DNA of 64,000 bases from Pandoraea eparura (GTDB lineage: Bacteria; Pseudomonadota; Gammaproteobacteria; Burkholderiales; Burkholderiaceae), in assembly GCF_902459725.1 (NCBI RefSeq), contig NZ_CABPSH010000006.1:124001-188000 (forward strand), written 5' to 3'. Positions 26,580 through 33,888 of the stretch are shown here, piece by piece. The notes beneath the pieces were generated by a model. It was not told where the DNA came from, searched no databases, and was given only the letters and a program-made list of their open reading frames with translations. Position 1 is the stretch's first letter. Each line of letters opens with the position of its first letter. A program made the position numbers and the translations under genes.

Positions 26580-27479
26580 ATGCCTGACCGCTCGACGCAA
26601 CCTCACCCCGCCTGGTGGCGCCGCCCACTGGTCCGCTTCATGGGCGGTGTGGTGGGGCTCTTTGCCGGCGTCTTCCTCAATACCGCCTCCGCGCAACCGA
26701 CCCCCTTCGGGCGCATTGCTTTCTTCTACGGCGCGACGCTCGATCCGACGGCGCTCGCCGGTTACGATCAGGTGGTGATCGAGCCCGACAACGGCTTTGT
26801 ACCCAAGGCAGCCGATCCAGCCGCCGAACCCAAGGGACGTCGCTGGATCGCTTATGTCAGCGTGGGCGAAGTGCTGCCCACGCGCGACTACTACGCCGCG
26901 ATCCCGAAAGCCTGGCGTATCGGCCGCAATGGCGACTGGAAATCGGAAGTCATCGATCAGGCTGCGCCGGGATGGCCTCAGTTCTTCGTGGAGAAGGTGA
27001 TCGCGCCGCTATGGGCCAAGGGCTATCGCGGCTTTTTCCTCGACACACTCGATTCGTACGAACTGGTCGCCAAGACCGATGCCGAGCGCGCGCGTCAGCA
27101 AGCGGGACTGGTCGCGGTCATCAAGCGCATTCACCGCCGCTTCCCGCGCGCCGAACTGATTCTGAATCGTGGCTTCGTGCTGATGCCCGAGGTGCACCGC
27201 GATGTGGCGGCCGTGGCGTTCGAATCGCTCTATCGCGGATGGGACGAGGCGAACCAGCGCTACGTGGCGGTGCCGGACGCCGATCGCGCCTGGCTGCTCG
27301 CGCGCGCGAGAGAGGTGCGCGAGGGTTACGACCTGCCGGTGATCGCCATCGATTACTGCGCGCCGGCCGATACCGCGTGTGCCGCGCAAGCCGTCGCGCA
27401 GATTCGTGCGCAAGGTCTCATTCCCTACGTGGGCGACGCTCACCTCATGCAGGTCAATCCCGCCGCCGCGCAGGATTGA
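26580..27479 (+). CDS. Secreted GH114-type (endo-alpha-1,4-polygalactosaminidase-like) hydrolase, paralog of the PelA hydrolase domain
   Basis: This 299-residue protein has an N-terminal signal sequence (RRPLVRF, then a hydrophobic run ending ASAQP at about residue 40) and then a single GH114-like TIM barrel. Visible active-site motifs are AYVSVGE (91-97), GFFLDTLDS (151-159, Asp155 and Asp158) and FESL with Glu215. They correspond, from memory of P. aeruginosa PelA, to its conserved acidic residues including Asp160 and Glu218. The homologous domain of PelA in this operon lacks most of these. The gene lies 20 bases after pelG on the same strand, so it is very likely co-expressed and likely cuts Pel in the periplasm. 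It is absent from the Pseudomonas operon. Confidence 0.85.
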   Translation: MPDRSTQPHPAWWRRPLVRFMGGVVGLFAGVFLNTASAQPTPFGRIAFFYGATLDPTALAGYDQVVIEPDNGFVPKAADPAAEPKGRRWIAYVSVGEVLPTRDYYAAIPKAWRIGRNGDWKSEVIDQAAPGWPQFFVEKVIAPLWAKGYRGFFLDTLDSYELVAKTDAERARQQAGLVAVIKRIHRRFPRAELILNRGFVLMPEVHRDVAAVAFESLYRGWDEANQRYVAVPDADRAWLLARAREVREGYDLPVIAIDYCAPADTACAAQAVAQIRAQGLIPYVGDAHLMQVNPAAAQD

Positions 27480-27482
27480 CGC

Positions 27483-27497
27483 CTCGCCTCGGGCGAG
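27483..27497 (+). other. Small hairpin after the stand-alone hydrolase gene
   Basis: CTCGCC-TCG-GGCGAG forms a 6-bp stem 4 bases after the stop codon at 27479, at the start of a 162-base spacer before glmS. There is no T tract, so it may stabilise or partly terminate the pel message rather than end it. Confidence 0.25.
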
Positions 27498-27641
27498 ACA
27501 ACGAACAAGGCAGAAGACAATCCCGGCGCGCAGTCAGAACAACGCCGGCAATCAGACAGGGCAACATGCAGTGGAGCATCGCCGGCCATTCGGGCGACGG
27601 CCTCGTGCTGCGCTCATCCAATCGATCGTTGAGGGAAAGTC

Positions 27642-29474
27642 ATGTGTGGAATCGTGGGCGGCGTGGCACGCCGTGACGTGGTACCGGTGCTGGTCGAAGG
27701 GCTGCGCCGTCTCGAATATCGTGGCTATGATTCATGCGGCGTCGCCATACTCGACGCCGCGCACCAACTCGCACGTGTGCGCAGCGTGTCGCGCGTGGCG
27801 CAGTTGCAGGCGCAGCTGGCCGAGGCGGCCATGGGCGCGGGACTGGGCATCGCCCACACGCGGTGGGCCACCCACGGCGCGCCGGCAACCGAGAATGCGC
27901 ATCCGATCTTCTCGCGTGAGCGGATCGCTCTGGTACACAACGGCATTATCGAGAACCACGAGGCGCTGCGTGACGCGCTGCGGGCCAAGGGCTACGAATT
28001 CACGAGTCAAACCGACACGGAAGTCATCGCCCATCTGGTGGACGCGCATTACACGGCGAACGAGGGCGGCACGCTGGTGCATGCCGTGCGCTCGGCCATC
28101 GCACAATTGCGCGGAGCCTATGCCATCGCCGTCATCAGCAGGGACGAACCGGAGCGCATGGTGTGCGCGCGTCAGGGCTCGCCGCTCGTGATCGGGTTTG
28201 CGGCGGATGGGCACTTCCTCGCCTCCGACGCGCTGGCGCTGGCGGGTCACTGCGACCGGTTCATGTACCTGGAGGAAGGGGACGTGGCGCTGCTGACGCC
28301 GGGACGCGTGACGGTCTTCGACGCACAGGGCGCCGAAGTCGAGCGTTCGGTGCGCGCGATGGCCGCGTATCAGTCCGAAGTCTCGCTCGGGCCGTATCAG
28401 CATTACATGCAGAAAGAGATCTTCGAGCAGCCGCGAGCGATTGCGGACACGATTGCCGATGTCACCGAGTTTTCGCCGGCCTTGTTCGGTGAAGGGGCCG
28501 CCGATGTCCTGCCACAGGTCAACGGTGTGCTGATCCTCGCTTGCGGGACCAGCTACTACGCGGGGCTTACGGCCAAATACTGGCTTGAAGCGCTCGCCGG
28601 CATTCCCACGCAAGTCGAGATCGCGAGCGAGTACCGCTATCGCGAGTCGGTGCCCAATCCGCAAGCACTTGTCGTGACGATCTCGCAGTCGGGGGAGACC
28701 GCCGACACGCTCGCGGCGCTCAAGCATGCGCAGAGTCTCGGACACGATCGCACGCTGGCGATCTGCAACGTGGCGACCAGTGCGCTCGTGCGGCAGACGG
28801 CGATGTCGTTCATCACGCGCGCTGGCACCGAAATCGGGGTGGCATCGACCAAGGCGTTCACCACGCAGCTCGTGTCGCTGTTCATGCTGGCCGTCACGCT
28901 CGGTATCGAGCGCAAGCGCATCGATGCCACTGAAGCGGCGCGCCATCTGGCGCAGTTGCGTCATTTGCCGGCGGCGCTCACGAGCGTACTCGCACTCGAG
29001 CCTCAGCTCATGGCCTGGGCGTCGCAATTTGCCGATGTGCCGAGCGCGCTGTTCCTTGGGCGCGGGCTGCACTACCCCATCGCCCTCGAAGGGGCGTTGA
29101 AGCTCAAAGAGATCTCGTATATCCACGCCGAGGCATACCCCGCCGGCGAACTCAAGCATGGCCCGCTCGCGCTGGTCAGCGAGCAGATGCCGGTGGTGAC
29201 GGTCGCCCCGAACGACGTGCTGGTGGAGAAGTTGAAGTCGAACATGCAGGAAGTGCGTGCGCGTGGCGGCGAACTCTACGTGCTGGCCGACGGCGACATG
29301 CGCATTGCCAGCGCCGACGGCATTCGTGTCATCCGCATGCCGGAGCATTACGGTGAACTGTCGCCCGTCCTGCACGTCGTGCCGCTGCAATTGTTGGCAT
29401 ATCATACGGCCTGTATCCGGGGCGCGGACGTCGACAAGCCCCGCAATCTGGCGAAATCGGTCACGGTCGAATAG
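27642..29474 (+). CDS. glmS: Glutamine-fructose-6-phosphate aminotransferase (isomerising)
   Basis: GlmS makes glucosamine-6-phosphate from fructose-6-phosphate and glutamine, the first committed step to UDP-GlcNAc. The 610-residue protein begins MCGIVGG, with the nucleophilic cysteine exposed after Met removal. The glutaminase domain runs to about residue 240, and two SIS sugar-phosphate domains follow ([20 protein letters not shown], then [19 protein letters not shown]). The length is standard. GAGGGAAAGTC precedes the ATG. It lies downstream of pelG and the hydrolase and before the epimerase, which suggests a dedicated or extra GlmS boosting amino-sugar supply for Pel. Whether the genome has a second, housekeeping glmS cannot be seen here. 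Confidence 0.95.
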   Translation: MCGIVGGVARRDVVPVLVEGLRRLEYRGYDSCGVAILDAAHQLARVRSVSRVAQLQAQLAEAAMGAGLGIAHTRWATHGAPATENAHPIFSRERIALVHNGIIENHEALRDALRAKGYEFTSQTDTEVIAHLVDAHYTANEGGTLVHAVRSAIAQLRGAYAIAVISRDEPERMVCARQGSPLVIGFAADGHFLASDALALAGHCDRFMYLEEGDVALLTPGRVTVFDAQGAEVERSVRAMAAYQSEVSLGPYQHYMQKEIFEQPRAIADTIADVTEFSPALFGEGAADVLPQVNGVLILACGTSYYAGLTAKYWLEALAGIPTQVEIASEYRYRESVPNPQALVVTISQSGETADTLAALKHAQSLGHDRTLAICNVATSALVRQTAMSFITRAGTEIGVASTKAFTTQLVSLFMLAVTLGIERKRIDATEAARHLAQLRHLPAALTSVLALEPQLMAWASQFADVPSALFLGRGLHYPIALEGALKLKEISYIHAEAYPAGELKHGPLALVSEQMPVVTVAPNDVLVEKLKSNMQEVRARGGELYVLADGDMRIASADGIRVIRMPEHYGELSPVLHVVPLQLLAYHTACIRGADVDKPRNLAKSVTVE

Positions 29475-29504
29475 CCAACGGATCCCAGGCCGCAAGGGCA
29501 AAGC

Positions 29505-30527
29505 ATGAATACACTCGGAACCATTCTCGTCACCGGCGGCGCCGGCTATATCGGCTCGCATACCTGCGTCGAGCTGCTCGCCCACGGGTATGACGTCGTC
29601 ATTCTCGATAACCTGGTCAACAGTCATCGTGAGGCGGTGCGGCGCGTCGGTGAAATTGCCGGACGCCCCCCGGTCTTCATCGAGGGCGATGCATGCTCGA
29701 AGCCGGTGCTCGACGACCTGTTCACGCGCTTCGGCATCACCGGCGCGATACACTTCGCCGCGCTCAAGGCGGTGGGCGAGTCGGTCGAAATGCCGCTTGC
29801 TTACTATCGCAACAACATCGACAGTCTGCTGGCGCTGGTCGAAACCATGCAGTCGCATGGCGTCAAGGACCTCGTGTTCAGCTCCTCGGCCACCGTGTAT
29901 GGCAATCCGGCAACGGTACCCATCGACGAGTCGTTCCCGCTGTCGGCGACGAATCCCTACGGCCAGACCAAGCTCATGGCCGAGACGATCCTGAACGACG
30001 TGGCCAAGGCGGACCCGAGTTGGCGCATCGCGCTGTTGCGCTACTTCAACCCGGTCGGTGCGCACGAGAGCGGGCGCATCGGGGAGGACCCCGCCGGCGT
30101 GCCGAACAACCTGATGCCGTTCGTTGCGCAAGTGGCGGTTGGCAAGCTTGCGCGCCTGCGGGTGTTCGGCAATGACTGGCCGACACCGGACGGCACGGGT
30201 ATGCGCGACTACATCCACGTGGTCGATCTCGCTCGCGGACACCTGGCCGCACTCGATGCGCTCAAGCAACGCGATGGAGGCTTCACGGTCAACCTGGGCA
30301 CCGGACGCGGTTACACGGTGCTGCAGGTCGTGAAGGCATTTGAAGCGGCGAGCGGCCAGCCGGTGCCGTACGAGATCGTCGAGCGGCGCACCGGGGATAT
30401 CGGGAGCTGCTATGCGGGGACGGCCCTGGCGCGCGAGCTCATCGGTTGGGAAGCCGAATACGGCATCGAGCGCATGTGCGCCGATCACTGGCGCTGGCAG
30501 ATGCAGAACCCGAACGGCTATCGCTGA
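29505..30527 (+). CDS. galE: UDP-glucose/UDP-N-acetylglucosamine 4-epimerase
   Basis: This 340-residue extended SDR epimerase has the NAD motif GGAGYIGS (11-18), the catalytic SSSAT (126-130) and Tyr152-x3-Lys156. The gatekeeper residue that decides acceptance of N-acetylated sugars is Tyr299 in E. coli GalE and Cys307 in the human enzyme. Here the aligned residue is Cys302 (IGSCYAG), so the enzyme should interconvert UDP-GlcNAc and UDP-GalNAc as well as the plain hexoses. Sited 30 bases after glmS at the end of the pel operon, it probably provides UDP-GalNAc, comparable in role to PelX of Pseudomonas protegens. It is convergent with a LacI-type gene. Confidence 0.93.
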   Translation: MNTLGTILVTGGAGYIGSHTCVELLAHGYDVVILDNLVNSHREAVRRVGEIAGRPPVFIEGDACSKPVLDDLFTRFGITGAIHFAALKAVGESVEMPLAYYRNNIDSLLALVETMQSHGVKDLVFSSSATVYGNPATVPIDESFPLSATNPYGQTKLMAETILNDVAKADPSWRIALLRYFNPVGAHESGRIGEDPAGVPNNLMPFVAQVAVGKLARLRVFGNDWPTPDGTGMRDYIHVVDLARGHLAALDALKQRDGGFTVNLGTGRGYTVLQVVKAFEAASGQPVPYEIVERRTGDIGSCYAGTALARELIGWEAEYGIERMCADHWRWQMQNPNGYR

Positions 30528-30551
30528 TCTCGGCGTTTTGTCTGGAACGAT

Positions 30552-30636
30552 TGGCGTGTCGAGCACGCAGCAGGTATGGCATGCGCGACACGCCAGTACG
30601 CTTCGCGCCAACGTGCCAATGTGCCAATGTGCCAAC
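30552..30636. repeat. 10-bp inverted repeat and triple 8-bp tandem repeat between convergent genes
   Basis: TGGCGTGTCG (30552-30561) and CGACACGCCA (30586-30595) are perfect inverted repeats separated by 24 bases, a plausible bidirectional terminator stem for galE and the convergent regulator gene, though without a T run. Immediately downstream GTGCCAAT occurs twice and GTGCCAAC once in direct tandem (30613-30636). The function of the tandem repeat is unknown. Confidence 0.4.
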
Positions 30637-30669
30637 GCGACGAACCACGTGTTGCAGCCGTGAGATCGA

Positions 30670-31704
30670 CTACGGCAGGTTCTCCCGAAAAATCACCTGA
30701 CTGCGGTTCGCCTCGATGCCGGCGGACAGATCGCGTTTCTCGCGCAGATTCGCGAAGATGCGCACGCAGTTCATGATGGCGCTTTGCGGGCTTTGGGTAA
30801 TGACGGCATCCATCGAGCCGTCGATGAGCAGCGCGCGGGTATCGGGCGTCAGTCCGTGCCCGATGAAGACCACCTTGTGTTGCATGCCCGCTTCCTTGAG
30901 CGCCTGGCCGACGCCTTCCGATCCGCCGCCGATGTTGTAGATCGCCGCGAGATCTGGATGCTGTTCGAGCAACGCGCGCGTCTGTCGGTAGTTGACCGCT
31001 TCGTCGTCATAGCCTTCGCGAAGCCCCACGACCTGCATCTGCGGATACTGCTCGGAAAAGAGCTGCAGAAACCCCGCCTCGCGTTCGACGTGGGCCTTGT
31101 AGCTGAGCGATCCCGCGATGAGCGCGACTTTCGCGTGCCGCTTCGCCCCGACGAAGCGTGCGATCAGATACGCCGCCGTTCGCCCGGCCGATCCGTTGTC
31201 CAGCCCCACGTAGGCAATGCGCCGCGAGTGCGACAGGTCGGACACCAACGTCACGGCCGCCACGCCCTCGTCGGCCAGCGTGTCGACGGCCTCGCGCACC
31301 TTGGGGTGCTCCAGCGGCATGAAGGCCACGCCGTTGCACCCGCGCCCGCGCCGCAACAGCGCGGCTGACAACGCATCCGGATCGAACCCCTGGATAAACT
31401 GGACGCGACAGTTCACGCGATACGGCGCCCACTGGTTTTGCGAGCACTGCACCCATTCGCCCAGCATGCGAAGGAATTTGCTGCTGCGACCGGGCAGCAC
31501 GAACAGCACCTGTGTCGGGGGCGCCGCCCGCACGGCTTCCAGGGCCGGCTCGGGCAGATATTGCAGCTCGCCGGCCGCATGCAGCACCCGCTGTACGGTG
31601 GTTTGCCGCACCCCTTCGCGACGATGCAGAACACGATCGACCGTGGCCGTGGAAACGCCCGCCAGGCGCGCGATGTCGGCCAGATTGGGCATGTTTCGTC
31701 TCAT
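30670..31704 (-). CDS. LacI-family transcriptional regulator
   Basis: This 344-residue protein has an N-terminal LacI helix-turn-helix (ADIARLAGVSTATVDRVLH) and a periplasmic-binding-protein-like effector domain, as in sugar and sugar-acid repressors. The ATG at 31704 follows GAGGGGAAGCG and is preferred to a longer frame starting at 31794. The recognition helix reads TVDRVL rather than the common TVSRVL. It is divergent from the SDR gene at 31908 and probably represses the SDR-TRAP-RLP-kinase cluster until a sugar acid binds. Candidate operators are the inverted repeats in the shared spacer. Confidence 0.9.
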   Translation of the reverse strand: MRRNMPNLADIARLAGVSTATVDRVLHRREGVRQTTVQRVLHAAGELQYLPEPALEAVRAAPPTQVLFVLPGRSSKFLRMLGEWVQCSQNQWAPYRVNCRVQFIQGFDPDALSAALLRRGRGCNGVAFMPLEHPKVREAVDTLADEGVAAVTLVSDLSHSRRIAYVGLDNGSAGRTAAYLIARFVGAKRHAKVALIAGSLSYKAHVEREAGFLQLFSEQYPQMQVVGLREGYDDEAVNYRQTRALLEQHPDLAAIYNIGGGSEGVGQALKEAGMQHKVVFIGHGLTPDTRALLIDGSMDAVITQSPQSAIMNCVRIFANLREKRDLSAGIEANRSQVIFRENLP

Positions 31705-31733
31705 TCGCTTCCCCTCGATGTGTTGTGCGCCAG

Positions 31734-31885
31734 CGGCACCGCCTGCGGTGCCGTCGCGTCGATGATCACAGCATACTTCATCAAAACACATCAAATCGCA
31801 TCATGATTTCGGGTTGGTCAATCGTGGTGTTGCAACCTATCGTACGTCTTCAAGACATCCATGAACGTACCGCCAGGCCGGTACG
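31734..31885. promoter_or_regulatory. Divergent control region with two strong inverted repeats (candidate LacI-type operators)
   Basis: CGGCACCGC-CT-GCGGTGCCG (31734-31753) is a 20-base perfect inverted repeat in the leader of the LacI-type gene. CGTACCG-N6-CGGTACG (31866-31885) lies just before the AGGAGA ribosome site of the SDR gene. Between them is an AT-richer stretch with two CATCAAA copies and AAATC-N7-GATTT (about 31793-31809). LacI-family proteins bind palindromes, so one or more of these is likely an operator, although the first could also be an RNA hairpin. Confidence 0.4.
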
Positions 31886-31907
31886 CGAATGCACAGGAGA
31901 CATCGTG

Positions 31908-32723
31908 ATGGCAGCAGTCGGTGAGTTGGCACCGCGTCGGTTGGCCGGTCGAGTGGCGTTGGTGTTCGGCGCGGGATCGGTCGGCGACGGGTGGGGCAAT
32001 GGCAAGGCGGCCGCCGTGGCCTATGCCCGCAGCGGCGCCAAGGTGGTGGCCGTGGACCGCGCGCAGGATGCGGCCGACGTCACATGCCGTGTCATCGCCG
32101 ACGAAGGCAACGACGCCATCGCCCTGGCCGCCGACGTTACCCGCTGGGCCGACGTGCAGCGGGCCGTGGCGGCCGCCATCGACACCTACGGTCGCGTCGA
32201 CATCCTGCACAACAATGTCGGCATTACGTCCCAGGGCGGTCCGGTGGAAACCACCGAGGAGGTCTGGGATCGCGTGATGACGGTCAACGTCAAGAGCATG
32301 TTCCTCACGTGCAAGGCCGTGCTGCCGATCATGGAAGCCCAGGGCAGCGGCGCGATCGTGAACATCGGTGCGCTCGGCGGCGTGCGTTGGACCGGCTATG
32401 CCTATTGCGCTTATGCTGCATCGAAAGGCGCCGTGAACTCGCTTACGCAGAGCGTGGCGTTGCAGTATGCGTCCAAGGGTATCCGGGCGAACTGCATTCT
32501 GCCTGGCGTGATGGACACGCCGCACATCTATCAACAGATTTCCGGCTTCTATCAGAGCGCGCAGGAGATGGTGCAAGCGCGCAACCGGCTGTCCCCGACC
32601 GGTCGCATGGGGGATGGTTGGGACGTGGCGAATGCGGCCGTATTTCTTGCGTCGGACGAGGCGCGCTACATCAACGGTGTGGAGCTGCTCGTCGACGGCG
32701 GCATGCACGCACGCTGCAATTGA
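31908..32723 (+). CDS. Short-chain dehydrogenase/reductase (SDR)
   Basis: This 271-residue classical SDR has the cofactor motif GAGSVGDG (21-28), HNNVG (101-105) and Tyr169-x3-Lys173. The position of the usual catalytic serine, about 13 residues before the tyrosine, reads NIGAL (152-156) with no serine, so catalysis may rely on another residue. The ATG at 31908 has AGGAGA 8 bases upstream; a GTG at 31905 is also possible. It heads the + strand operon with a TRAP system, a VOC protein, a RuBisCO-like protein and a kinase, and likely oxidises the imported hydroxy-acid to a keto-acid. The substrate is inferred only from these neighbours. Confidence 0.85.
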   Translation: MAAVGELAPRRLAGRVALVFGAGSVGDGWGNGKAAAVAYARSGAKVVAVDRAQDAADVTCRVIADEGNDAIALAADVTRWADVQRAVAAAIDTYGRVDILHNNVGITSQGGPVETTEEVWDRVMTVNVKSMFLTCKAVLPIMEAQGSGAIVNIGALGGVRWTGYAYCAYAASKGAVNSLTQSVALQYASKGIRANCILPGVMDTPHIYQQISGFYQSAQEMVQARNRLSPTGRMGDGWDVANAAVFLASDEARYINGVELLVDGGMHARCN

Positions 32724-32834
32724 CGCCGTGCCGCCGGGCGAAACGTCCGGTGGCCGGGGTGTCGACATTTCGCGCCGTCGCGTTTCCCGCCGCGCCGACG
32801 CTTGTGCAAAAACCATAAATCAGGAGACATGCGG

Positions 32835-33887
32835 ATGAGCCACTCAACTTCTCAAGGTCGACGCAACCTACTGCGCGCGCTTTCAGCCTTGCCCGCACTG
32901 GGTGTCGCAGGTGTTGCCGGCGTTACGGCTTCGCTGCCGCGCATGGCGCGTGCCGCAGCGCCGGAATACGTGTTCAAGTATGGCAACAATCTGCCGGTCA
33001 GCCACCCGCTGAACACACGGGCACAGGAGGTCGCGGCGCGCATTGCTTCGGAAAGCAAGGGGCGCATGGAGTTGCGGATTTTCCCGAACAATCAGCTCGG
33101 CGGCGACACCGACATGCTCGCGCAGGTGCGCAATGGCGGCATCGACATCTTCAACGCCGGCACGATGGTGATCGCGACGCTCGCGCCGATCAGCGCCATC
33201 ACGGCCGTCGGCTTTGCGTTCTCCAACTACGACCAGGTGTGGCACGCGGTCGACGGCAAGCTAGGCAACAGTATTCGCGATGCCTTTGCGAAGACGGGGC
33301 TCTACACCTTCGAGAAGATGTGGGACAACGGCTTTCGCCAGATCACCAGCGGCAACAAGCCCATCACGAAGGCGACCGATCTCGCCGGCATGAAGATTCG
33401 CGTGCCGGTGAGCCCGATGGGCATTTCGCTGTTCAAGTCGCTGCAGGCGTCGCCGACGAGCCTTCAGTTCAGCGAGGTCTACTCCGCACTGCAGACGCAT
33501 GTGGTCGACGCGCAAGAGAATCCGCTCGCCATCGTGGAGACGGCGAAGCTCTACGAAGTGCAGAAGTTCTGCTCGGTCACGAACCATAGCTGGGACGGCT
33601 ATCACCTCGTCGTGAACGGCCGTTCGTGGCGCGCGCTGCCGGACGACCTGAAGGTCATCGTCGCGCGGGCCTTCAACGAGGCGGCGATCCAGCAGCGTGA
33701 GGACGTCTACAAGCTCAACACGGGGTTGCAGAACGCGCTCTCGAGCAAGGGACTCGCGTTCAATGCCGCCGCGCCGGAGACCTTCCGCGCCCAGTTGCAG
33801 AAATCGGGCTACTACGCCGAGTGGAAGAAGAAGTTCGGCCCGGAGGCCTGGGCGCTGCTCGAAGCGACGGCCGGCAAGGTGGCCTGA
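32835..33887 (+). CDS. TRAP transporter solute-binding protein, DctP family
   Basis: This 350-residue periplasmic binding protein has a twin-arginine-like signal (QGRRNLLRAL) and a hydrophobic region ending ARAAAPEY near residue 45. It shares GGDTDML, NGFRQIT, YSALQT and EWKKKFG with the DctP at 2159 and is plainly its paralog. The ATG at 32835 is preferred, since AGGAG lies 8 bases upstream; an ATG at 32829 would be too close. It forms a transporter with the fused permease gene, whose start follows its stop by 1 base. The ligand is probably the sugar acid consumed by the RuBisCO-like protein pathway. Confidence 0.93.
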   Translation: MSHSTSQGRRNLLRALSALPALGVAGVAGVTASLPRMARAAAPEYVFKYGNNLPVSHPLNTRAQEVAARIASESKGRMELRIFPNNQLGGDTDMLAQVRNGGIDIFNAGTMVIATLAPISAITAVGFAFSNYDQVWHAVDGKLGNSIRDAFAKTGLYTFEKMWDNGFRQITSGNKPITKATDLAGMKIRVPVSPMGISLFKSLQASPTSLQFSEVYSALQTHVVDAQENPLAIVETAKLYEVQKFCSVTNHSWDGYHLVVNGRSWRALPDDLKVIVARAFNEAAIQQREDVYKLNTGLQNALSSKGLAFNAAAPETFRAQLQKSGYYAEWKKKFGPEAWALLEATAGKVA

Positions 33888-33888
33888 G

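Noticed and set aside
27480-27641. glmS ribozyme in the leader of glmS
   Set aside because: The element is known from Gram-positive bacteria, and no matching core sequence is visible in this short leader.
27732-30635. A 967-residue antisense frame opposite glmS and galE
   Set aside because: It is a GC-rich shadow with Arg/His-rich composition and no family motifs, while both plus-strand genes are certain.
30613-30636. CRISPR-like repeats
   Set aside because: The units are only 8 bases, directly adjacent without spacers, and there are no cas genes nearby.
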